From: Flavobacteriales bacterium
GTDB lineage: Bacteria > Bacteroidota > Bacteroidia > Flavobacteriales_D > Sanyastnellaceae
Reading direction: 5' to 3'
NCBI GenBank assembly: GCA_016722445.1
Contig: JADKIZ010000001.1
Span: 372,001-436,000 of the forward strand
DNA length: 64,000 nt
In this document: piece by piece, positions 19,166 through 27,741 of the stretch
How positions within the stretch are numbered: the first letter of the stretch is position 1
Layout: each line of letters begins with the position of its first letter
The notes under the pieces: model-generated
What the model saw: the letters and a program-made list of their open reading frames with translations, nothing else
Told to the model about the DNA's origin: nothing
Database searches by the model: none
Made by a program: the position numbers and the translations under genes

Positions 19166-20425
19166 TTAATGTGATGCATCAGCAGTTGGAGCCATTGCTG
19201 CAGAAGTATCTGCAGTTGCTGTCGCAGTGGTATCTGTTGCAGCAGGTGCTGCTTCTGGTGCGGTTTCCTGGGCGATAAATGTCTTTTGTTTCTTCAACCA
19301 AGCTTCATAATCTTCAGGTGAATCGATGACCACATCAATTTGCATATTGAAGTGAGCAGCACCACAAATTTTATTACAAAGAAGGATGTAGTTGAATTCA
19401 TCATCACCAAGCTTTTCACGCATCTCTTTGGTGGTGATGGTTGGTGTCATTTTGAACCTCGTTGGCAAACCTGGCACTGTATTCATTTGTGCGCGGAAGT
19501 GAGGCATGTAAGCAGAGTGAATCACGTCCTGAGAGCGGAAAATAAATTCAATTTCCTTACCCACTGGAAGATGCATTTCCCCTTTGGCAATTCGGTCATC
19601 AGCACCGGTTTCCCAGTTGCTTTTTCCTGATTCCATTTTCAACTCAGCCAAATCGAGGATACGTTGTTTGTGTCTTTCTAAACGGTAGATTTTATCCTGC
19701 AATGTTTCTACATAACTCTCAGGCATGGCCGAAACCATTTTGTTTTCTTCGAGGCTTTGTTTGATCTTCTCGATGTCCGCATCGATCTCTTCAAGTTTCG
19801 CTGCAATCTTTTCTTTGGTGATGATACCAAGCGCATTGTCAGAACTGATCAAGTTATAACTTGAAGCACCAAATTCGCCATTGTCACCAGGGTATCTTGC
19901 TGTCCAGTCAAACTGTTTTGAGTATAGTTCTACTGTAATTGCATCAGGTGAAGCAGGTCCAGTAATTTTATTCCAAGTGATCAAACCAAAAACGATGATA
20001 AAAGCCATGGTAACACCAGGAATCAAAGTCCAGATCATTTCCAGTCTGTTGTCGTGAGTAAAGAATCTAGCCTTTCTGCCTTTCCTGTAATAAAATTTCC
20101 AAGACACGACAAAAAGCATCGTATTCATTACGAAGAACATCACTGTCAGCATCCACAAATTAAGGTGCATGAGCCAATCCACATCCTTACCGTGCTCTGA
20201 TGCAGACTCAGGAAGGTAATCGCCATATCTCACATACAACCATATTACGCCAATGAAGAAGACAAACATCCACACCAACATCAGGTTAGCCTGAAGTTTA
20301 TTGTCGGCAGGAGAAATTTCTTCCTCTTTGGATTTACGAAGAGCTCTGGTGAACTCATAAACTTTTGAAAGCTGGACAATCGCAATAATTGCCAGTGCGA
20401 TAACTAATATAACGAGCAGTTTCAT
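19166..20425 (-). CDS. ctaC: Cytochrome c oxidase subunit II
   Basis: Carries the Cu-A centre that accepts electrons for subunit I. 419 residues. Four hydrophobic segments are visible at the N-terminus (about 1-20, 47-64, 88-108, 133-150), more than the usual two. Cu-A ligands are H303 (VIHSAYMPHF), C350, C354, H358 and M361 (CNKICGAAHFNM); the usual Glu between the cysteines is Lys, which matters little because its backbone carbonyl is the ligand. Residues 204-265 form a charged, coiled-coil-like insertion in the periplasmic domain. The C-terminus is an Ala/Thr-rich tail with no CxxCH, so this is not a caa3 fusion. It lies between actF and coxA in one operon. Confidence 0.95.
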   Translation of the reverse strand: MKLLVILVIALAIIAIVQLSKVYEFTRALRKSKEEEISPADNKLQANLMLVWMFVFFIGVIWLYVRYGDYLPESASEHGKDVDWLMHLNLWMLTVMFFVMNTMLFVVSWKFYYRKGRKARFFTHDNRLEMIWTLIPGVTMAFIIVFGLITWNKITGPASPDAITVELYSKQFDWTARYPGDNGEFGASSYNLISSDNALGIITKEKIAAKLEEIDADIEKIKQSLEENKMVSAMPESYVETLQDKIYRLERHKQRILDLAELKMESGKSNWETGADDRIAKGEMHLPVGKEIEFIFRSQDVIHSAYMPHFRAQMNTVPGLPTRFKMTPTITTKEMREKLGDDEFNYILLCNKICGAAHFNMQIDVVIDSPEDYEAWLKKQKTFIAQETAPEAAPAATDTTATATADTSAAMAPTADASH

Positions 20426-20467
20426 GTCTCTTTACTTGTTTACTCCGGTTCGCTTAATCTCTTAGGC

Positions 20468-21710
20468 TTAAATACTGTGGTTCTCACTTTCGTTCAGGTA
20501 AGGATGATTCACAGGAATCAATCTGGCTTTCGAAAGTGCATTGGTAACAATCATGATAAATAAACCGAGGAATCCGAGGAACATACCGATCTCGAACCAC
20601 CACGCGAAAGTGATGTGGTGACCATGTTCACCCATACCCCATTCAAGGTGACCGTGAACAGTTCCTGGAATCACAGCCATATAAAGATCAAGGAAGTGTG
20701 TGATGAAAATAATCACGCCCACACGCCAGAGGAATTTCACATTGCGTTTTGCATCACGAGCGATAAGCACATAGAATGGGATCGCAAAATTGCATGCGAA
20801 AATGGCCCACATTCCGGTCATATAATGATCGTAACGTTCTTTGAAATAAGTTACTTCTTCAGGAATATCAGAATACCAAATAAGCATATACTGACAGAAC
20901 CAAAGGTAGCTCCACAACATGCTTACAGCGAACACCCATTTACCCATATCGTGAATGTGCGAATCATTCGTTTGAATAATAACCTTTGCCTTTCAACCAA
21001 AGCAATAGGAGTGTTGCGAAGATCATGCAAGTCACCCACATACCTGAGAAGATATACCAGCCATACATGGTAGAATACCAGTGTGTATCGATACTCATCA
21101 ACCAATCCCAAGCGATGGTAGAGCTGAATACTGCGAAGAACACGAGAAATAACGCTGATCTTTTGTATTGTTTGATGTGCAATTCAGCGCTCGGACTCTC
21201 ATCTTCCAACAACGACCATTTTCTGAAGAGGCGGCCAAAGATGATGAATACGGCAGCATACATGATGACACGCAACCAGAAAAACCATGATGACAAGAAT
21301 GGCATTTTATTGGCGATTAACGCATCATAAGACGGACTTTCAGGGTTTACCACTTCAGGATCCATCCAGTGGTACAGGTGATGCACATGAAATTGTCCGG
21401 CCAATAATACCACAACTACAGTGGCTAAACCCACTGGCACGTACGAAAACATGGCTTCAAAAATTCTCTTCAATTGTGAAGACCACGCTACTTCAGCGGC
21501 ATATTGAACCGCATAAAAGAACATTGCACCAATCGAGATTGCGAAAAAGAAAAATGCGCAGATCAGCAGATTTGCCCACCAGTACTGGTGATGTTCTGTT
21601 TTGTCGAATAACCAGCCGGCAATAGCTGCCACGGCTCCAATAGCCATGAAAGCCATGGACCATGTTTTGGTTTTGGCTGGTACCTGAAAATGAAGTTTAT
21701 CTTGTGCCAT
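20468..21710 (-). CDS. actF: Alternative complex III subunit ActF (one frameshift)
   Basis: Integral membrane subunit, about 413 residues, related to ActC and NrfD-like proteins; part of the quinol:cytochrome c oxidoreductase. The N-terminal part (KTKTWSMAFMAIGAVAAIAG, FSYVPVGLATVVVVLLAGQ, SWFFWLRVIMYAAVFIIFGR) and the C-terminal part (WVFAVSMLWSYLWFCQYM, MLIWYSDIPEEVTYFKERY) are both typical. The frame changes near 20965-20975, between KGKGYYSN and NDSHIHDMGKW. The step is one extra base or two missing, unlike the single deletions elsewhere. The family normally continues through this point, so I read it as one gene. Upstream is actE, downstream coxB. Confidence 0.88.
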
Positions 21711-21745
21711 AATTTACAAAGGCCGATTTGTAATTCAATTCTATT

Positions 21746-22447
21746 TTAGTTCTGGGTTGTATCCGTTGCCGCTGTTTCAGTAGCTTTTACAACCAGCATA
21801 TCATCCTTATCGAACTCAGGTTCGGTAATACCTTTCTGAAGCAATTTCACGTATTCGATCACCTGCCATCTTTCCAGCTGATTGAGCTGTGATGCATGTG
21901 AACCCATCAAACCTTTACCATAAGTAATGGTATGAAACATTTTTCCTTCAGGAAGATCTTTGAGTTTAGTGGCGTAATCTGGAATTCCCGCAATGAATCC
22001 ATTGTTTGAAATTGCTCCATCACCGTGACCAGCATCACCGTGGCAGTGTTTACACATCAAAGAATAAATTTCCTGACCGCGTAAAACATTCTTCTTGTTA
22101 GCCAACATTGGGCTATGCACTTCCATTGCAGATCTTTCATAATCCTCAGGCGTATTGTTCAACGCATAAGGCATCACATATACAGCCATGTCAGCTTTTG
22201 TGTAAGGAATAGTACCTGGAGCAGGCAACATAGCGTTCACTGGTTTGATGCCAGCTTCATCTTTCTGGCCTTGCGTCCCGTCCATGTGCTTGCTATCACC
22301 ATAGTCAACGTAGGCCTCAATTGCAGGTGAGCGGTACATATCTGGCATGTATTCCACACCAGGAGAATTCGAATCTTCTCTGCAAGAAGAAAGTGCAAGC
22401 ACCGCAGCGCATGTTGTACCGAATATGATTGAACGACGGATCATCAT
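21746..22447 (-). CDS. actE: Alternative complex III subunit ActE, monoheme cytochrome c lipoprotein
   Basis: Electron-carrying subunit of the Act complex, 233 residues. A lipoprotein signal with the lipobox LSSC puts the lipidated Cys at residue 22. One heme c motif, CKHCHGDAGHGDG, lies in the C-terminal half, with a candidate Met ligand in GLMGSHASQLN. It is co-directional with actD (1 bp gap). By family knowledge it passes electrons from the ActA hemes towards the oxidase, here encoded two genes downstream. Confidence 0.93.
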   Translation of the reverse strand: MMIRRSIIFGTTCAAVLALSSCREDSNSPGVEYMPDMYRSPAIEAYVDYGDSKHMDGTQGQKDEAGIKPVNAMLPAPGTIPYTKADMAVYVMPYALNNTPEDYERSAMEVHSPMLANKKNVLRGQEIYSLMCKHCHGDAGHGDGAISNNGFIAGIPDYATKLKDLPEGKMFHTITYGKGLMGSHASQLNQLERWQVIEYVKLLQKGITEPEFDKDDMLVVKATETAATDTTQN

Positions 22448-22448
22448 C

Positions 22449-22979
22449 TCAATAGTCTTTAATACTTAATTCGTAAACGTCAGTAGCACGAATCAACGAT
22501 TCGATTTCCTGTGCCGACTGTGGATTGTCTTCGGTGGTAATTTCCATCACGAATTTATCATCAGTTGTGCGTGGATCAGGGTTTGTTGCTGGCATGCCTG
22601 GTAATGTTCCATTACGCAGCAAATAGGTCAGTGCCATTCCGTGTGCACCACAGAAAACAGAGAACTCAAACATGACCGGAACAAATGCTGGAGCATTTTC
22701 AATCCAAGTAAAATTTGGTTTACCTCCAATGTTCCAATCCCAATCGCTCACCATGAAATACCATGTTCCAAGAATGGAAAGGATAGTTCCGGTAGTAGCG
22801 TAAAGGAATGAACAGATAGCCAGACGTGTACGCTTTACACCAATGACTGGATCTAATCCGTGAATAGGAAATGGTGAGAACACCTCTTTCACACGCAGAC
22901 CCTGAGCAACCAGCTTTTCCGCAGCATGCAGAAGCTTCTGGTCGTCGTCATACATCACATGGAATACTTTGTTTGCCAT
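22449..22979 (-). CDS. actD: Alternative complex III subunit ActD (DUF3341)
   Basis: 176-residue membrane subunit of the Act complex (DUF3341). It begins with a small alpha/beta domain (FHVMYDDDQKLLHAAEKLV, EVFSPFPIHGLDPVIGVKRT) followed by two membrane helices (about 55-75 and 95-115). The C-terminus is cytosolic or periplasmic and acidic (VMEITTEDNPQSAQEIE). It is flanked by actC and actE in the conserved operon order. Confidence 0.94.
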   Translation of the reverse strand: MANKVFHVMYDDDQKLLHAAEKLVAQGLRVKEVFSPFPIHGLDPVIGVKRTRLAICSFLYATTGTILSILGTWYFMVSDWDWNIGGKPNFTWIENAPAFVPVMFEFSVFCGAHGMALTYLLRNGTLPGMPATNPDPRTTDDKFVMEITTEDNPQSAQEIESLIRATDVYELSIKDY

Positions 22980-23002
22980 AGTTTCCTAGCAGTTATGATT
23001 GC

Positions 23003-24379
23003 TTAATGCTTATTGTCGTTTTTATAACTCTCTCCTGAAACTTTCAGAATGGTCTTCAATTCGTTCAATGCCAGAACTGGGAAGAATCGGGCAAAAAGAA
23101 GGAATAAGGTGAAGAAAATTCCGATAGTACCGATGAATAATCCGATGTCGATCACAGATGCTTTGAATTCACCCCAAGCAGCTGGTAAATAATCACGGTG
23201 AATAGATGTCACGATGATTACAAAACGTTCGAACCACATACCAATGTTCACGATGATGGACATCACAAATGTGAATACAAGGTTGGTACGAAGTTTTTTG
23301 AACCAGAAAAGCTGAGGAGAAATTACGTTACATGTCATCATGCACCAATAAGACCAAGCCAATGGACCAGAGAAGCGATTGATGAATGCGTAAGATTCAT
23401 ATTGTACACCTGAGTAGTCAGAGATGAACAACTCTGTAAGATATGCCACACCAACAATAGAACCTGTAACAATGATTACGATGTTCATGTATTCGATATG
23501 CTTCAGATGGATGTACGCTTCCAGCTTCATGGTTTTGCGCATGATGAGCAGAAGTGTTTGTACCATCGCAAATCCTGAGAAGATCGCACCAGATACGAAA
23601 TATGGAGGGAAGATGGTGGTGTGCCATCCTGGTACCACTGACGTGGCAAAGTCCATAGATACGATAGAGTGTACAGAGAATACGAGTGGTGTAGCGATAC
23701 CGGCAAGAACCAAAGAAACTTCTTCGAAACGTGTCCAATGTTTAGCTCTTCCAGACCAACCAAAACTGAGAATGCCGTAAATCTTTTTTGCTTTTGGTTT
23801 GGTAATTCTATCTCTGATGGTTGCAAAATCCGGAATCAAACCGATATACCAGAAAACAAGGGATACAGAGAAATAAGTCGAAATCGCGAATACGTCCCAC
23901 ATCAACGCAGAGTTGAAGTTTGGCCACAAAGAACCGAATTGGTTTGGCAATGGAAGAGTCCAATAAGCCATCCATACGCGTCCCATGTGAAACACTGGGA
24001 ATACGGCGGCCATCATTACCGCGAAGATTGTCATTGCTTCTGCAGAACGGTTGATCGCCATTCTCCAACGCTGACGGAACAAAAGAAGTACAGCAGAAAT
24101 GAGGGTACCAGCGTGACCAATACCGACCCACCATACGAAATTGGTGATGTCCCATGCCCAACCTACTGTTTTATTCAAACCCCATGAACCGATACCAACA
24201 CCTACGAGGTACATGATACATCCTACTCCATACAGAGCAACGATGAGCGCAATGGTGAAGGCTATTTTCCACTGTTTCGGTGCTGGACCTTCAATAGGTC
24301 CGACGATATCCTGCGTGATGTCATGATAAGTCTTATGACCGAGGATCAGTGGTTTTCTTATGTTGGATTCTTTGAACAT
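23003..24379 (-). CDS. actC: Alternative complex III subunit ActC (NrfD/PsrC-like quinol-binding)
   Basis: Large polytopic membrane protein, 458 residues with about ten helices, homologous to NrfD/PsrC. It provides the quinol-binding site under the ActB iron-sulfur chain. Recognisable stretches are WAWDITNFVWWVGIGHAGT, LLFRQRWRMAINRSAEAMT, HMGRVWMAYWTLPLPNQFG and MWFERFVIIVTSIHRDYLP. It lies 18 bp downstream of actB. Confidence 0.95.
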   Translation of the reverse strand: MFKESNIRKPLILGHKTYHDITQDIVGPIEGPAPKQWKIAFTIALIVALYGVGCIMYLVGVGIGSWGLNKTVGWAWDITNFVWWVGIGHAGTLISAVLLLFRQRWRMAINRSAEAMTIFAVMMAAVFPVFHMGRVWMAYWTLPLPNQFGSLWPNFNSALMWDVFAISTYFSVSLVFWYIGLIPDFATIRDRITKPKAKKIYGILSFGWSGRAKHWTRFEEVSLVLAGIATPLVFSVHSIVSMDFATSVVPGWHTTIFPPYFVSGAIFSGFAMVQTLLLIMRKTMKLEAYIHLKHIEYMNIVIIVTGSIVGVAYLTELFISDYSGVQYESYAFINRFSGPLAWSYWCMMTCNVISPQLFWFKKLRTNLVFTFVMSIIVNIGMWFERFVIIVTSIHRDYLPAAWGEFKASVIDIGLFIGTIGIFFTLFLLFARFFPVLALNELKTILKVSGESYKNDNKH

Positions 24380-24397
24380 CGTGTCGTATTGTAGTTA

Positions 24398-27300
24398 TCA
24401 GGCTTCTGTTTCTTCGATATTTCTCACTTTGGTCATGTAGTAAATATTCGGCTGAATACCTACTTCTTCCAATGCATGGTATGATCTCACATCGCCAGCG
24501 CGTTTTGTGTTCTGTGAGTTTTTGTCATTCAAGTCACCAAATACAATCGCATTGGTTGGACAAGCTTCAGAACAAGCTGTTTGAATAGCGCCATCCATTA
24601 CCATTACACCATTGCGTTTTGCTTCAGTTTTACCAGCTTGAATACGCTGTTGACACATGCTGCACTTTTCCATTACACCTCGTGTACGAACTGTCACGTC
24701 TGGATTCAGAACCATACGGAGTGTTTCATCTTGTGATGGATTTACCATGGCAAATTTGTCGTTGGTGACATAATTGAACCAGTTAAACCTTCTCACTTTA
24801 TATGGACAGTTATTGGCGCAGTAGCGGGTACCGATACAACGGTTGTAAGCCATGTTGTTCAGACCTTCATTGCTGTGTACAGTAGCTGCAACAGGACATA
24901 CAGTTTCGCACGGAGCGTGGTTACAGTGCTGACACATCATAGGCATGTGTACTGTTTGAGGATTCTCTTCTGGATCTTCCATCAAACGGTAACCAGCGAT
25001 GGTGCCAACGTTGTTAGCTTCTTTGGTTTCTTTCAAAGTATCCTGAGCAGAAGAAAAATATCTGTCGATGCGCATCCAATGCATATCGCGGTGACGAAGT
25101 ACTTCGTCTTTACCTACCACAGGAACGTTATTTTCCGTGTGACAAGCAGTTATACAAGAACCGCAACCTATGCAAGAGGTAAGGTCAATGGTAAGTCCCC
25201 AACGGTGACCAACACCTTCAACAGGATGGTCTCTCCAAAGGTCCATTTCACGTATACCCACACGGTCGTTAACATCGATTTTGCCATCCTTGTTCACGTC
25301 AGCGTGCACAGGAAGTGTGACAGCCTTATTATAAGATGCTTCACCCTTCTTCTTGTTTGCAGCTTTCTCAGAGAGATATGTTGCAATAGTTGTTTCCTTT
25401 ACTACAGAATCACGGCCCATAACGGTGCTGTGCATTTGCGTTGTAGCAATAGAATATGTCTCAGGATTTTTAGAAACGGTTACTGAAGAAGAGGTGTATA
25501 CGGCATGACCATTTTCCAATTTGGCGAAAGGATATGCGTTGCGTCCAACGGTCTGGCGTTGTTCGCCATTACCAACAGACTCAACGAGGTGATCACCTTT
25601 CTTACCGGTTTGGTAAGCAGCTTTACCAATTTCTTCATTTCCAGCACCACGGCCATAGCCAAGTGCAATACCCATAGTACCTTTTTTCTGACCAGGAGTT
25701 GGGAAAGCAGGCAGAATCAAATTCTTACCATCCACTGTAACGGTAACAACAGAAGCACAATCACACTGACCGATATAGGTTTGAAGACCCATTTCCCGCA
25801 TATCTGCAGGAGCCATAGTCACATAATTGTCCCAAGTTGTTTTCGTGATTGGATCAGGAGTTTCTTGAAGAATAGCGTTGTTGGCATGAATACCAGAACC
25901 CATGGTCACTTTCTGATAAAGTGAAAGTTCCCATTGACCTGATTTCACCGAACTCACAGCGGCAATTGCTTCACCAATATTCGGAGCCGTAGCTACAGAA
26001 ACTGTTTCTGCAGGTGGCGCCGCAATCACTGATGGAGCAGCATCAACAGCAGGCTGAGGATGTGCTTCCGCAGCATGGCCTTCTGCAGGAGCAGCGACAA
26101 CAGGTGTTGCAGCCACCACTGCAGCGACTGCAGCAGAAGTAAATGTACCGTTGTGAACGGCCATATTCCAGTTCATATCAGATTTCATCATGGCAGGAGA
26201 ATATCCACCGTTGTGAGTCTGACGTAAATAATCGTAGTAATGTGTATTGTTACCCGCCCAAGTCAATAAAGACTCCTGCGCATATCTCGATGCGTAAAGC
26301 GGATTGATGGTAGGCTGTGCAAGATCCGTTCTGCCACCAAATGGAGTAAAGTCGTTCCATGATTCCAAATAATGGTGATCAGGCGCCATGTATGTGCAAC
26401 GGCTTGCGGTTTCATCTGCAAAAAGATTGAAACTCACTGATGTTTTCACTTTCGCAAGACCGCTCACGAACTTCTCACTCTCATACCATGAATAAGCAGG
26501 GTTACTGTTGTACACAATAAGTGCATCAACGCTACCGGCATTCATTTCTTCAACCAATGATTGCATTGCTGCATCATTGCCTTTGAACAGATTCAGGCTG
26601 TTTTTCAAATCAACAGTTGAACCTTCGTTACCCAACACTTTGTTGATTGCAGCAACGATTGTTTGAACATGAAGATCATTGCTACCTGCAACAACGAGGG
26701 AGGCGCCTTTATTCGCTAAAAGATCGTCTGCTGCACTTTTGATTGCAGTATCAGCACCTTCAACCGAAACTGGAGCACCACCTGTTACAGCAGCATAGAT
26801 AGCTGCGGCAACCAGTCCTTCCTGTGATGGTTTCACCGGAGTGCGAACATCACTGTTAGAACCCGCGAGTGTCATCAAACTTTCGAATTGATAATGCTTG
26901 CTCATCCATTCACCTTCAGGGCGACGGGTAGAAGCATATTGAGCCGTATAGGAAGCAGGCATCAACCATGTTCCCAAGAAATCAGCTGCAATGCTGACAA
27001 TCGTTTTTGCTTTGCTGAAATCATAATTAGGAATAGCACCGCCATTGGCTTTGCGAAGTCCTGAGTAAGAAACAGCATCGTATTGGATATGCTTCACTTT
27101 ACCGGCAAAAGCATTTGAGAAATCACTGATGGCACGTTGAGTGCTTGGAGAAATCACAGTACCGGAAACAATTCTGATAGATGCCGCAGATGCAAGCGTA
27201 GCTTTCATATCGTTATCCAAATCAGCCCATGCGATATCCGCATTGCCTTTTTTCGGTCCCTTAAGTCGGGCACTGTCGTACAGGCCAAGAACCGATGCAT

Positions 27301-27715
27301 TCATTCTTGAGTTGAGTGAGCCTTTGGAAATACCAAACTCCTTATTTCCTTTGATATAGATCGGGCGTCCTTCGCGTGTTTTCACGAGAAGATTACCGTA
27401 ATCGCTACCATCGTAATAGGTCGTTGCATAGTAATTGGCAACACCAGGAGTAATTTCTTCGGGCTTAACAACGTAAGGAATAGATTTCACCACAGGAGTT
27501 TCACAAGCCGCAAGCGTCGCTGCAGCAATGCTGAATCCCATAAACTTGAGGAAATCTCTTCTTCCGGTGTTTGTTTCATCCAGTTTACCGCTGGTGAGAA
27601 ACTGCTCAACCGATTGATCATTAGAACGGGAAAACTCTGTAGAGAGTGCTTCCTGAGACGCTGTTGTGTTTTGCAACTCGTCTACGCTCGTCCAGTATTT
27701 CTTATTTATTCCCAT
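24398..27715 (-). CDS. actB: Alternative complex III subunit ActB (Tat-exported iron-sulfur protein)
   Basis: Iron-sulfur subunit, 1105 residues from the start at 27715, preferred because it leaves 26 bp after the actA stop; an in-frame ATG at 27769 would overlap actA. A Tat motif (GRRDFLKFMG, R52-R53) runs into a lipobox (TLAAC, Cys71), so it is a Tat-exported lipoprotein. The first half resembles molybdopterin oxidoreductases but the family lacks the cofactor. The C-terminal part has four Cys groups (CIGCGSCITAC, CQHCNHAPCETVCP, CIGTRYCANNCP, CSMCQQR...CSEACP), as expected for three [4Fe-4S] and one [3Fe-4S] cluster. Two oddities: an Ala/Pro-rich linker at about 524-585, and an EF-hand/dockerin-like loop DVNKDGKIDVND at 806-817, just before the first cluster motif. 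Confidence 0.95.
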   Translation of the reverse strand: MGINKKYWTSVDELQNTTASQEALSTEFSRSNDQSVEQFLTSGKLDETNTGRRDFLKFMGFSIAAATLAACETPVVKSIPYVVKPEEITPGVANYYATTYYDGSDYGNLLVKTREGRPIYIKGNKEFGISKGSLNSRMNASVLGLYDSARLKGPKKGNADIAWADLDNDMKATLASAASIRIVSGTVISPSTQRAISDFSNAFAGKVKHIQYDAVSYSGLRKANGGAIPNYDFSKAKTIVSIAADFLGTWLMPASYTAQYASTRRPEGEWMSKHYQFESLMTLAGSNSDVRTPVKPSQEGLVAAAIYAAVTGGAPVSVEGADTAIKSAADDLLANKGASLVVAGSNDLHVQTIVAAINKVLGNEGSTVDLKNSLNLFKGNDAAMQSLVEEMNAGSVDALIVYNSNPAYSWYESEKFVSGLAKVKTSVSFNLFADETASRCTYMAPDHHYLESWNDFTPFGGRTDLAQPTINPLYASRYAQESLLTWAGNNTHYYDYLRQTHNGGYSPAMMKSDMNWNMAVHNGTFTSAAVAAVVAATPVVAAPAEGHAAEAHPQPAVDAAPSVIAAPPAETVSVATAPNIGEAIAAVSSVKSGQWELSLYQKVTMGSGIHANNAILQETPDPITKTTWDNYVTMAPADMREMGLQTYIGQCDCASVVTVTVDGKNLILPAFPTPGQKKGTMGIALGYGRGAGNEEIGKAAYQTGKKGDHLVESVGNGEQRQTVGRNAYPFAKLENGHAVYTSSSVTVSKNPETYSIATTQMHSTVMGRDSVVKETTIATYLSEKAANKKKGEASYNKAVTLPVHADVNKDGKIDVNDRVGIREMDLWRDHPVEGVGHRWGLTIDLTSCIGCGSCITACHTENNVPVVGKDEVLRHRDMHWMRIDRYFSSAQDTLKETKEANNVGTIAGYRLMEDPEENPQTVHMPMMCQHCNHAPCETVCPVAATVHSNEGLNNMAYNRCIGTRYCANNCPYKVRRFNWFNYVTNDKFAMVNPSQDETLRMVLNPDVTVRTRGVMEKCSMCQQRIQAGKTEAKRNGVMVMDGAIQTACSEACPTNAIVFGDLNDKNSQNTKRAGDVRSYHALEEVGIQPNIYYMTKVRNIEETEA

Positions 27716-27741
27716 GGAGCTTAGTCCGTGATTTCTATTGA

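Noticed and set aside
19166..20425. Calling the oxidase caa3
   Set aside because: Subunit II has no CxxCH after the Cu-A motif; its C-terminus is an Ala/Thr-rich tail.
24875..25486. 203-residue open frame on + opposite actB
   Set aside because: Antisense shadow of a strongly conserved gene; its sequence has no domain or signal and follows actB codon bias.
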